Part shown: piece after piece, positions 1 through 12,574 of the stretch | How positions within the stretch are numbered: position 1 is the stretch's first letter | How the letters are laid out: each line of letters opens with the position of its first letter | NCBI GenBank assembly: GCA_002104895.1 | Contig: MCFG01000289.1 | Span: 37,501 to 89,790 of the forward strand | Reading direction: 5' to 3' | Origin: Anaeromyces robustus | Taxonomy: Eukaryota; Neocallimastigomycota; Neocallimastigomycetes; Neocallimastigales; Neocallimastigaceae | DNA: 52,290 nucleotides | Translations under genes and position numbers: made by a program | Notes under the pieces: model-generated | Told to the model about the DNA's origin: nothing | Seen by the model: the letters and a program-made list of their open reading frames with translations, nothing else | Databases searched by the model: none

Positions 1-1545
1 AGCAGAATCTACTATTGGCGTAGTGGATGGAGAAGGATTAACAATAACTGAACCCATTTGGAAATTCATTTTTTGCATTGGCATTGGTGAATTACCTTTC
101 ATTAAAAATTGAGTTGAAGGTACAGTAGTTGGATATTGTTGATTATAATCATTTTGTTGTTGTTGTTGTTGTTGGGATGGTTGTTGGGATGGTTGCTGTG
201 ATTGTTGTTGAGATATAATATGACTTGCTGTTGGAGATGGGTATGAAGAAATAATTTTATTTTCATTTTGATTTTGATCATAATTTATATTACCATTATT
301 ATTATAAGTATCAAAACCATAAACCCCTGAATTAGAATTATTAGAATTGGATGTTACCATAGTATTCATACTATTCATATTTGAAAGAGTAGTATTAATA
401 TCATTTGGATTCATAGCATTACCTTGACCATTACCATTATATAAAGTTTTAGAACTAGACATGGTTGGAGTAGGTAAAGATTGTAACAACATTTTTTGTT
501 GATTATTATCATTATTATTAGCGGAATAATAACCACCATTACTAAGAGATGGGTCTTGATCCGTTGGGGTATTAAGAGATGAGGCACCATTATGAATATT
601 TCCATTACTATTATTATTATTATTACTAGTACCATTATTATTACTAGTATTAATAATAGTATTATTGTTGTTACCCCCATTATTATTAGCGTTAGTATTC
701 GTTGAATTGGATGTCGTATTATTATTATTAGTATTAGTATTAGAAGTAGCACCATTAACAGAAGTAGTCGTTAAATTAGTATTGGTATTGGTATTGGTAT
801 TATTCATGGTATTATTAGAATAGATATTTGAATTCATTAAAGGAGTACCTAATGTAGTATTATTATTTATAGGCATAACCGTAGTTGTATTATTTACAGT
901 AACTACAGAAGTAGTGGTATAACTTGGATTCATAGTAGGTAAAAAGGCATTATGTTCTTGTTTTATGGTATTATTTTGTTTTTGATTTGGATTAGAAGAT
1001 GGTATCACTATAGTAGATGGATTATTGATATCAATTTTTGGTTTTCTTGCTTTACATTCCTTCTTTTTTGGAATGGGATCTTCTTTAACTTCTCTACCAC
1101 TTGTAACTATTTCTTCCCAACATTTACCAATTAAAGTACTAGTAATTTCACGATCAGAGGCTCTTATTTTAACTAAAGTCCAAAGATTTCTAATATTAGT
1201 TGGACTTTTACCATGTCTTTTTAAGGAACGACAAAGTCTTTCTTTGGATGGACGAACCTTGAAACCTTCTAAAGTATTTAAAACAGTAGCACAATCTAAG
1301 AAACGGTATACTTGAGCTCTTGAAATCTTCCATACATCTCTGAAATATACTTCAAGACTTGGAGCACATGCTTTATAAAGTTTTCTAGAAACTATATTTT
1401 GAATAGCTAATATAGTTTTTTGGAAACCATCTTGTCTTCTTTGATCATTATCCTTATAATGTAAAACATCCATTTCCATAAGATTTTCTTGCTTTCTTAA
1501 TTCTTCAAGCAAATCTTTTCTTTGAAGTTTATTTAATTTCGTCAT
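1..1545 (-). CDS. Asn/Gln-rich putative DNA-binding regulator, 3' end outside window
   Basis: A single frame stays open for 515 codons from an ATG at 1543-1545 to the left window edge, so the stop lies outside. The start is chosen because it is the first ATG of the frame, sits in an A-rich context (AAAGAAAATG) and opens straight into the conserved-looking part. Residues 1-30 are charged and helical (LQRKDLLEELRKQENLMEMD). Residues about 40-125 form a dense basic domain containing YFRDVWKISRAQVYRFLD (67-84), VRPSKERLCRSLKRHGKSP (97-115) and NIRNLWTLVKIRA. The pattern aromatic-W-x-I-S-R-A-x-x-Y-R, then P-S-x-E-R-x-C-R-x-L, recalls helix-turn-helix domains of bacterial and phage DNA-binding proteins and of uncharacterised early-fungal proteins; this family link is from memory. 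A basic PKKKECKARKPK patch (159-170) could be a nuclear localisation signal. The rest is Asn/Thr/Ser runs, a CAA-encoded 7-Gln run (151-171 bp) and Pro-Ser-Gln repeats. Inferred role: nuclear transcriptional regulator; the target is unknown. No intron is needed. Confidence 0.85.
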   Translation of the reverse strand, partial: MTKLNKLQRKDLLEELRKQENLMEMDVLHYKDNDQRRQDGFQKTILAIQNIVSRKLYKACAPSLEVYFRDVWKISRAQVYRFLDCATVLNTLEGFKVRPSKERLCRSLKRHGKSPTNIRNLWTLVKIRASDREITSTLIGKCWEEIVTSGREVKEDPIPKKKECKARKPKIDINNPSTIVIPSSNPNQKQNNTIKQEHNAFLPTMNPSYTTTSVVTVNNTTTVMPINNNTTLGTPLMNSNIYSNNTMNNTNTNTNTNLTTTSVNGATSNTNTNNNNTTSNSTNTNANNNGGNNNNTIINTSNNNGTSNNNNNSNGNIHNGASSLNTPTDQDPSLSNGGYYSANNNDNNQQKMLLQSLPTPTMSSSKTLYNGNGQGNAMNPNDINTTLSNMNSMNTMVTSNSNNSNSGVYGFDTYNNNGNINYDQNQNENKIISSYPSPTASHIISQQQSQQPSQQPSQQQQQQQNDYNQQYPTTVPSTQFLMKGNSPMPMQKMNFQMGSVIVNPSPSTTPIVDSA

Positions 1546-1660
1546 TTTCTTTTATATAGATAGTGATGATTGAAAATAAAATAAAAAAGTAAAAAAAAAA
1601 GTAAAAAGAAAACTATATTATATATTTTAATTTAATAATAGTTATGAATAAATTAAAATA
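1546..1660 (-). promoter_or_regulatory. AT-rich 5' leader/promoter of the left-end regulator gene
   Basis: Immediately upstream of the ATG on the minus strand is TCTATATAAAAGAAAATG. The TATATAAA is only a few bases from the start codon, so it is more likely leader sequence than a working TATA box. Further upstream are pyrimidine tracts (TTTTTACTTTTTTTTTTACTT) typical of promoters in AT-rich eukaryotes. No factor site can be named, and the extent given is arbitrary. Confidence 0.25.
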
Positions 1661-3692
1661 AAATAAAAATAAAATAATAATAATTATTTTCTTGGTTAAA
1701 TTAATTATGAAATATATGTAAAATATGAGGTTTAATTTTTGTGGTATTTAAATATATATATATATATAAATGATATATTATTATATATAACGACTATATA
1801 AGTTTAATATTTATAATTTATGAAAAAAAAATTTTTTTTTCTATTTCTATATATTATTATTATATATATATATAATTTTTTTTTTCTATTTGAATGATAA
1901 TTTTATTTTTATATCACACTTTATTTTTAAAGTAATGAATAAAAGTATTTAAAATTATCATTACATAATTAATTTTTTCATTAATATGAATATTTATTAT
2001 CATAAAAAATGAAAAAACAGTGACATACATTCCATAATAATTATATTATAGATAATATTTAAAAATTATGGTTTTTTTTTTTTAAGAAAAAAAAGGGTGC
2101 ATATAAAAAAACAATTATTTTAGAAATTTTTTTTTTTAAAAAAAAAAATAACGTTAGTTTTTATAATCATTAAAAAAATTTAATATATTTAAATTTGATT
2201 GGTTAAAATAATTCTCAATATGAAAATATACCTTAAATTTTAAGCATGAGATTTTTCTTTAAATGGTTATAATATTTAATAATTATATTATTAAATAATA
2301 TGAATAGTAAAAAAAAATTTGAAATCCTCTTTTTATTTTAAATAATTTTATTATTTAAAATTAATGTTTAAAGTAGGATATAAACAAAGTGATTTATTTT
2401 TTTGTTTCTTCTATATTTATCTGGTTTTTCTATATTTATCAGGTCTGTTTTATTATCCTTTTAATATTATAGAGGATAAAAAAACACTATAAAAATGATA
2501 ATAGATAATAAAAAAATAAATAATTCGTTAGTTTATATATAATATAATAAGTATGATAAATAAATTAAGAATTTTCTATGATTATTCTTATTATAATATA
2601 ATTGTTTTTTTTTTTTTTCTATTTTAAAAAAATAATCACTATTCTAATTAAATAATATATGATTTATTTATTATAAAGTTTCAAAATTATTGTTTAAAAT
2701 TATTTGTTTTTCTATGTATTGAGGTTCGTTTTTTTTTTTTTTTTTCTTAAATATTTAAAACTATTTAATAATTATTTTCAAATTAAATAGATTAAATTTT
2801 TATTAAAAAAATTTTTTTTGTGTAATACAAAAATAATTTTTCTTTTTAATAAAAACTAAATTTTTCTATTTAAACTTAATAAGAAAAAATTTAATTATTC
2901 ATAATAATTAAAAACTCTAATATTTTTTTTAATAATGACTAAATAATTATTAATAATTATTCTAAAACTTTAATTTTTTTTTTTTTTCTTTTTCACTTAA
3001 AAAATAATTTATTCTAGACTTTCTTTTTGGTTTAGGCAACATTAATAACTATCTAAACTATCTATTATTTTCTTTTATATTACTTTATACTAATAGACTA
3101 TACTATATATTTTTTAATTATTGAATTGAAATTCTTATATATACTAATGAATATATTATTCTAAATTGTTTAAATTATTTATTCTATATATATTTATATG
3201 ATATGATAGTTATATTATTAAAATAAAATATTTACTTATATATATGGTATTATGTTAAAGTATGCGTTTATAAAATATTATTTTGTTTTTTCTTTTTCTT
3301 TTCTTGTATTGAATAATAAGCTTTACTAAATGAGAATTGTTTTACTAAGAGATAAAAAGAAAAAAAATTAAATATATTTTTTTTTTCTAATTGAAAATTA
3401 AAATTTACAAAAAAAAAATATTTTTTTTATAAAAAAAATAAATTGCTTTTTATAATATAAAATTGGTTTATATTTCTCTTTTCGTTTTTTTTTTTTTTTT
3501 TCTAAAACATTGAAAACTATTAAACTATTTTTATTATAATAGATATATTGTATATAAAATAAATAATAATAAAAAAAAATTTTTTTTTCTTTCACTTTTT
3601 TAAAAAAAAAAAAAAAAAAAAAAAACTTTTTTTTTCTTTCTTTTTAACTCTTTATATAATTTCAAAAAAACTAAAAAAATATTTATAATATA

Positions 3693-3729
<37 letters not shown>

Positions 3730-5124
3730 TTAAATTTATTTATATATACTTTTTTTTTTCTATTATTTATTTTATTTTATTTTATTTTATTTTATTATTA
3801 TTTTATATTTTTATATTTTATATTTTATTTTATTTTATATTATATATTATTTTTTAATTATATTAACTTTTTTTTTTTATTTCAAAAAAAAAGCTTTTAT
3901 ATTATAATATATTAAATTCATAAAAATATCATATATTACGATTATATTTTATTATATGAACATTTATATTTCATCATTTGATTTAATAAAATAATATATG
4001 GAATGATACCTATTTTCAAATAATAATTTTATTAAAGATAATATATTATTTAATATATTTTTCTCTTTTTTTTTTTTAATTATAAATATTTTTTTATTAT
4101 TTATTTATTTCAATAATATATTAGAATACTATTTCTTCTTTTTTTTTTTGAAATGACAATATATATTATTTTATATAAAGAATATAAAATAATAATTTAA
4201 TATAATATATATTATTAATATATAATTTAATAAATAAACTTTATATGATATAAAATGATTCAAACATAAAATAGAATTCTCTATTGTAATATATAGTCAA
4301 ATTAGGATATGATATATAGTCAATATATTTTATATATATAAAAATATATTAAGCAAAGATGGTTTAGTTAATATATTATACTAATAGAATTGAATATAAT
4401 TATAATATATGGAATAATTTATTAAATTAAGTATATTCACCAGATATATATATAAATAAAAAAAATCTATAGAATATACTTTATATATAATGAAATATTA
4501 TATTAAATAAATGGAGAAATTACATAAATATATTATTTAATAAATGATGATATATTATATTAAATATATTAAAAGTTTATATTATATAATTTATCCCATA
4601 TATTACAATAATATCATTCTAAAAGAATCCTCTACATATATAAAAAATATATTATTTAATAAAATTTATCATAAGAAACAATATAATTTTCAATATATTA
4701 AATTATTAATCCTTAAAAAATAATAGTAATATAATAATGATTTTAAACATAAATAAATTAAATATTTATTAATATTTCAATAATTAATATTTAATATTTA
4801 ATATTAAAAAAAAAAATTTTTTTTTTATAATACTGGAACTAGTTCTTTTTTTTTTTTATATTCAAAAAATAAATAATTTTATTAATTTAAATAATTTATT
4901 AATTTATAATTAAATGATTATTCTATTTATTTATTTATTTATTTATTTATTTATGTACTATTTATTTATTTAATATTTATTTATTTATTTATTTATTTAT
5001 TTATTATATATAATGTATATAATTATAAGCTATTATTTTTATTTAATTATTATATAATAATTAAAATTTTATAAATAATAAAACTATAATTATTAATATT
5101 TTTTTTAAAAAGATCATATTATCA

Positions 5125-5158
<34 letters not shown>

Positions 5159-7800
5159 ACAAAAAAAAAAAAAGAGGTAGAATGATAATAATAATAAATA
5201 ATAATAAATAATAAATAATAAAAAAAAAAGAAATTTTTTTTAATAATAATATTTTTTAATAAATTAATAATAAATTCATTATTATTTTTTTTATTATTTT
5301 ATTTTAATTTAAATATTTTATTTTTATTTTATTTTTACTACACTCCTTTTTTTACCAATTTTTTTAATAATAATGAGAATAAAAATGAATATGATTTTTT
5401 AATCATTATTATCATGATTATTAATTATTTTTATTTATTTTATTTATTTATTTTATTTATAACTTTATTAATAAAAAAATAAAAAAAAAGATGGATCTCC
5501 TACCAAAAGTTTAAATTTTTTTTACCGTTATTAAAAAAATATCCTTTTTTTAGTTTATTTAACATAAAATTATTAAAATGTTTCAACTTTTATTATAATT
5601 TATTAATCTTTATTTTTTTATAACCAAAAATGAAAAATTTTAGATGAATCTATTTTTTTTTTATGAATAATAATAATAATAATTCAGGATACTTTATTAT
5701 ATATAATCCATTATTATATATATACAAAAAAAATAACCTTTTTAATATTATTATATATTACATATTATGTATATTTATTATATTTTATTATAGTCTTTTC
5801 TTTTTTCTTTTTTTTTTTTACGAATATAATAATTAGTTTTTTTTTTTTAATAACAAAAAAAAAAAGAATATTTACACATAAAAAAAAAAAAGGAATAATA
5901 TTCATAATAATAATATCATTACGGTAATTATTACATAAATTAGAATTATCATTTCATTTCATAGATAATATCATACCATATACCATATCCATATCATATC
6001 ATATTTAAATATAATTTTTTATATGGATTTAAATTCATTTTTCTTTTTTATTTTGTTAAAAAAAAATATAATAAAAAGAAATATTTGTTATAGATAAAGT
6101 TTTAATGATTATGAGACTTTTTATTTTATTCTTATATGAAATAAACGGATTAACGGATAAAAAAAAAAACTATTTTTATATAATATAAAAAAATTTCCCT
6201 TTAGTTAACTTTGTTTTCTAATAATGAATAAATTTAAAGATATATTATATTTTTTATATATAAGTTTTTTTTTATTTTATTTTTTCTTTTTATAATAAAT
6301 GATAAATAGCATGATTTATTGATATTATGGTTTATTATTTATTATAGTTTTTAAAATATTCCTAAAATTATCCCAGTAGTTATTATTTTTTTTTATTAAA
6401 TTGCTTTCTTATTTTATTTTATTTTATTTTATATTTTAAATTTTTATTAATTATTATAATAAATAAAATATGAATTTTTTTATTTTAATTTTTTATTTTT
6501 TTAATTTAAAAAAAAATTACTTATAAAACTTTTTTTCTTATAAAATAATAATTATTAAATTTAGTTTTTTTTTTTATTTTTACTACTTTTTTTTTTCCAA
6601 GTTGTTAAAAGTTTAAATCATACTATAAATTTTTTTTTTTTTTTTTTTAATTTTAATTTAAATAAAAATAAAAGATTCATCAATTATAAATCGATATAAA
6701 ATTTATATACGGAAGGATTATAAATGAATATATAACTAGATTTTTATAAATTAATTTATTCATAAAAATGTAAAACAAAAAGTTTATCATTTATCATTAA
6801 AATATTAATCATTAAACTTATAAAAATATTAAATAATTATTAAATAAATATTAAATTAATTTATTAAATTATTATTAAAATAAAAATAAAAAAATTAATA
6901 ATAATTATAATTTATAATTATCTTGATATAAAATATGATATATATTGACTATAACAAAATGAAATATTTGAAATAAATAAATAAATAAAAAAAAGAAACT
7001 AGAATTTTTTTTTTTATTTTTTAGTATAAATTAAATTAAATGAAATGAAATTAAATTAAAAATATATATATTATTTTATTTTATTATAGTTTTTGTTTAT
7101 TATATTATTATATACAATAACTCTATTTATAATAAATATGGAATGATATTTAATATAGAATAAAATTAAAATTATGAATTTAATAATAAATAAAGTTAAT
7201 ATATTGGAAATCAAAGTAGTAAACATTTTTAATAATAGCATTACATATATTATTTAATTTAATTTCATTTCATTTAATTTCATTTAATTTAATTTAATTT
7301 AATTTAATTTAATGAATTTAAACTTTTTTTAATATTTTTATGATGATAAAATGGAAGAATTTCTATCGTTTGACAAAAAAAATAGTATTGATTATTATAA
7401 TAAAAATATAAAAAATTACAAAAAAATATTAGAATGATATATATTATTAATTTAATAATATATTGAATGATTATAATTAATTTATTATTTATTTCTTTTA
7501 TTTTTATAATAATTTGTTTTATATAATAAAATTTATTATTATTTTTATTATTTCCAAGTTTTATATTATATATATGTATATATAATATTTTTTTTATATA
7601 TATTTTTATGATGATGATACAATATAAATAAAATTAATGATGTTGTCCATTTATGGAAATATTTAATAACTATTAAAAACTTTATTTAATAATTAAATGA
7701 TTTATTATTTATAAAAAAAAAATGATAACATTTTTCAAAAATATTCATAACTAAAATCTGTGGCTTATTTCATCCTATAAATGAATAAAATAATAATTAT
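1661..7800. other. AT-rich gene desert, first part
   Basis: No credible gene. The DNA is almost wholly A/T, with long homopolymers (24 A at 3602-3625, 28 A at 3698-3725), facing A-run/T-run junctions (near 1827, 2118 and 4805), TTTA microsatellite around 4921-5005, AAAT around 5130-5157 and a degenerate ATTTA/ATTTC pentamer run near 7255-7315. A 65-codon minus-strand frame at 3398-3595 is a Lys/Phe/Ile/Tyr string produced by A/T runs and is not a gene. Short islands with more G/C (for example 3016-3055 and 5490-5530) carry no open frame of interest. Confidence 0.8.
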
Positions 7801-7806
7801 TATTAA

Positions 7807-7857
<51 letters not shown>

Positions 7858-8275
7858 TATTATTATTATTATTAATTATTTATTATTATTATTATTATTA
7901 TTATGCAAAAAAAAAACTATAATGAATTAAAAACTAAATAAAATAATTAATTATAAACTACATATTTAATAAAAAAAAAGAAACAATTAAAAACAAACTA
8001 TATTATTTTTTTTATATAATTGTTTATAATAAATTTTGAAATAAAATGAAATAAAAAAAAAAAGAAAAAAAGTAGAAAGAAAAGAAAAGAAAAGAAAAAA
8101 AAATTAAAATTATTAAGGATTTAACGGTAGATGTCATAAATTTTTTTTTCTTGGTCAAAGTAATAAAAAAAAAAGAATTCTAGTTAAAAAATTAATAAAA
8201 TGCTTTAAATTTTTAATTATTATTATTATTATTATTTTAAATATAGTTCTTATTTTATTTTTTTTTTATGTTTTA

Positions 8276-8306
<31 letters not shown>

Positions 8307-9233
8307 TTTTGGGCTTCTAGACCTAAAATCTATTTATCTTTTCATAAATAATTAAATAAATAAATAAAAAAAAATTTTTTTTATCATATTCATAAAAAAA
8401 AAAAATTAAATTAATATTAATAAAAAATATTAAATTATATTAAAACTTTATTTAATATAAAAATAGTTTAAAAAATTTTGGATGAAGATGGTAATAAAAG
8501 ATAATTAAAAAAAAAAAAAAAAAAATGAAAAATTTCACATTCTAAAATAAATAAAAAAATAAATAAATAAATAAATAAAAATGTTATTAAACATTAATCC
8601 TTAATATTATAAATATTAAAAAAATATATTATTAATATTATTATTATTATTATTTTAAACTATTTTATATATATTAATTATATATATTTATATATATTTT
8701 AAATATTTATTTTATTTACTTTATTTTATCTCATAATGAAATAAATAAAAAAAAAAGTTAAAACACTTTATACACTTTATTTTATTGTTACAAAAAAAGA
8801 AAAAAAAAAAAGAAATTATGAATATATATTGTAATCTAAGAAGTTCATCATAGGATCCATCATAAATTATTAAATTAATTATTTTTTGAATCAATTTTAA
8901 TTTAACAAAAAAAAAAACAAAAGACAAAAATAAAATAATTAAGTTGTTTTTATAAAAAAAAATAATAAAAAAATTAGAAAAGAAAAGAAAAGAAATCTAT
9001 ATTTATATATATAAATATAAAAAAAATAATTAAAACAAATATGTAAAGGTGTAATCCAATCTGTACCAAGTTCTATTTTTTTTTAAACAAGAAACATTCA
9101 TCAAAAAAAAAAAAACTCTTTTTTTTTTTTTCTAATTTTTTTTCTAGAAATGAATTATTAACCTTTTTTATTTATTTATTTAATTATTTACCTTTTTTAT
9201 TTATTTCTCATATCTTTATCATTATCATAATTA

Positions 9234-9278
<45 letters not shown>

Positions 9279-9280
9279 TA
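9234..9280. repeat. ATT trinucleotide microsatellite
   Basis: A pure ATT run of about fifteen units. Similar shorter runs occur at about 7812-7857, 7880-7905, 8280-8306 and 35104-35130. Confidence 0.95.
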
Positions 9281-10851
9281 CATTGTTCTTTTTTTTTTTT
9301 CAAATAAATAAATAAATAATTAAATAATTAAATAAATAAATAAATAAATTTTTTTTTGAGATTTTCCATATACAAATGTCTTCCGCCATAAAAAAAAATT
9401 TTTTTTTATTTATTTATACATTATTAATATTAATATTTAATATTGTTAGCTATGATAAATAATTAATATAAATTAAATATGAATATGAATAGGAATGCAA
9501 AACAAAAAAATTTTTTTTTTGAATATTCATTAGAACAATAAAAAAGAAAAATTTATAAATAAAAAAAATAATGACATAAATATAATAATATTATATAAAT
9601 AAATAAATAAATAAATAAATAACTTTAGATGAACAACAAAAAAAAACTATATAAAGTAAAAAAAAAAAAAAAAAAAGGATATATAATTAAAATATAAAAA
9701 ATTAGATGATAACAATAATAGACAATAAAATACTAAAAAAAAATAAAAAAAATTAATTTATACTTTTATGTAAAAAATAATTAGATACTAAAAATTTTAT
9801 TACTATATTTGTAAAAAAAATAAAAAATATAAAATAAAAAGTTTTCATTTACCCCAAAAAAGATAATTATGTTTTATTATTATGTATGATAAAGAAAAAA
9901 AATTTTTTTATTATTATTATTATTTATTATTTATTATTATTTTAAAACATCACAAATAAATATTAAAAAGAAAGTTTAAACATTTTTTTTATTACGTTTT
10001 AAATGATGGTAGATATAATAAAATAATTAAAAAGTCGACTTTTTTTTTTTATTTTATTTATTTATTATTTAATTAAAAAAAAATAATATAATAATAATAT
10101 ATTAATAATATTATTATAATAAAAGCAAAAAAAAATTTTTTTTAAAAAAAAACGTGGCAGATGATAATAAAATAATTAATTTAATTAAAAAAAAAAAAAG
10201 AATAATAAAATAATATTAATAAAAATAAATAGATAAATTAATAAATAAATTAATAAATTAATTAATTAATAAATAAATATATATTAATTAATAAATAAAT
10301 AAATAAATTTAATAAGAATATATTATAATAAATAAATTTTTATTTTTTTTTATATTTATATTTTGTTATTTTTTTTATTATTATTATTATTATCATTAAT
10401 TAATATATATTATATTTAATTTAAATTAAATATTAAAAAAAAATTAAAAAATAAAATTATAAATTTTTTTACATAATTACAAAAAATGAAATGAAATAAA
10501 AAATAAAAAAAAATATTAAAAAAATAATAATAAATTAAATTTAATATTTTAATATTTTAATTATTATTTTTAATTATTAAAAAATAATTAATTTTTATGA
10601 ATAGAAATATTATTAAAAATGGATACAAAACATTATATAATAAAAAAAAAACTAAAATTTATATTTTTATTTTATATTTATTAATTAAAAAAAAAAAAAA
10701 GATTTATATATATATGTGATATTAAATTAAAAATCATACAAAAAAAAAGTAATAATAAAAATATAGAAATAGAAAAAAAATTGAACTTTTTTAGATATAA
10801 AAAAAAAAGTAATGATAATAAATAATAAATAAAAAAAAGAGGATATAAATA

Positions 10852-10852
10852 T

Positions 10853-10916
<64 letters not shown>
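10852..10916. repeat. TTTA tetranucleotide microsatellite
   Basis: A nearly pure run of TTTA units, about sixteen copies, embedded in A/T-only DNA. It is one of the longest uninterrupted tetranucleotide runs in the window. Confidence 0.95.
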
Positions 10917-10917
<1 letters not shown>

Positions 10918-12544
10918 TTGACTTTAATAATATTAATTTCTTTTTTTTCAAATGACGTAATTATAAAATAGATTGATTATAATAATTATAATATAAAATT
11001 TGAAAAAAAATAAAAATAAAAATAATAAAAAGAATGCATAATATTAAAATCATAAATAAATAAAAAAAGAAACATTTTTTTAAATACATTTTAAATATAA
11101 AAAAAATAAATAAATAATAAATATTTATTTATTTATTAACAATAAACAATAAAATAATAAACTTTTATTATTATTATTATTCTATCCGCATAATTATTAT
11201 TAATTTACTAATTATATAATAAATAAAATAAAAAAAATTGGCTTTGACTTTTTTTTTTATTTATATCTATTACTAATATTGTTATTGTTGTTGTTGACTG
11301 TAAAAAAAAATAATAATTATTATCATTGTTTGTCTTCAATAATTATTAATATTAATATTATTATGATTCAACAAAAAAATTAATAAAAATAAAAAAATGA
11401 GTAAAAAAAATATAAAAAAAAAAAAATAAGAACAAAAAAATAAAAAAAAAGTTTGAAATACAAGTATGAAACTAGGATAAAACAGTTAAATTAAACCTAT
11501 AATTAATTGAATATGAATAAAAAAGGAAAATCAATTTAAATGAAATCTTTTTTTTTTTTTTTTTGATTTTTCTATTTATATATTTATATAGTTTATATGT
11601 CCTATTTATTTTTCTTTTTAAAGATTTAATAAATAACAAAAAAAAAGTAATTAATTTTTTAATATATGTAATATGTAATTAAATAGAAAGAAATATATAA
11701 TATAAAATAAATAAATAAATAAAATAAAAAAATAAAATACAAAGTAAATGATATAATAATTAAAATAAAAATAAAAGTAAAATAAAATAAAATAAAAAAA
11801 ATTTTTTATTAATGATTTTGTTTAAATCTTTTACATAAAAATTAATAAATTAATAAATAAATTGATTAAATTTTTTTTATTATTTAATAAAGTTTTTTTT
11901 TTTTCTATATTAAAATATTAAATTAATATTTCTATTTTTATATAAATAAATAAATGGGATAATTATTTTATTTTTATTTTTATTTTTATTTTTCTTTTTA
12001 TTTTTCTTTTTATTTTATTTTATGTTATTTTATTCTTTTATGTTATTCTATTACATTAATAGATATATTTTAGTATATATTTTATTTTATTATAATATAA
12101 TATATTTTATTATTATAATTTTGTTCACTTTTTCTTTTTTCTTTTTTTTTTTTTTTTATAGTTGTATCTATTTATATTTATATATATTAATATTAATATT
12201 AATATAAATATTTATTTTATTTTGACATAAATAGTAATCTTTAAACTTTTATTATTATAGAAAAAAAAAACAAAAAATAAATACAAAATATAAACTATAA
12301 ATAAAGTATAAAGTATATATAAAATAAAATAAAATAAAAAAAAAACCACAAACTCAAATACAAAATATTAATAAAAAACTCCATAATAGTAATAAAGAAT
12401 AATAAAAAAATTTCTTTATTTAATATAAATAATGACTAATACACATAATAAAAAAAAAGAAAAAAGTTTAATAAATATAAATAAAAATCAAGGAAAATAA
12501 AAAAAATTAACTATTTATTAATAAATAATTACAAAGAATAAAGT

Positions 12545-12574
12545 AAAAACAAAAACAAAAACAAAAACAAAAAC
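12545..12574. repeat. AAAAAC hexamer repeat
   Basis: Five perfect AAAAAC units, followed by a partial one. Confidence 0.9.

Noticed and set aside
411-755. Minus-strand open frame of 114 codons rich in Ile, Leu and Met
   Set aside because: It is an out-of-frame shadow of the Asn/Thr/Ser region of the left-end gene; the real frame is open through the whole interval.
952-1315. Two plus-strand open frames opposite the left-end gene
   Set aside because: They lie antisense to the conserved domain of the minus-strand gene and have no recognisable domain of their own.
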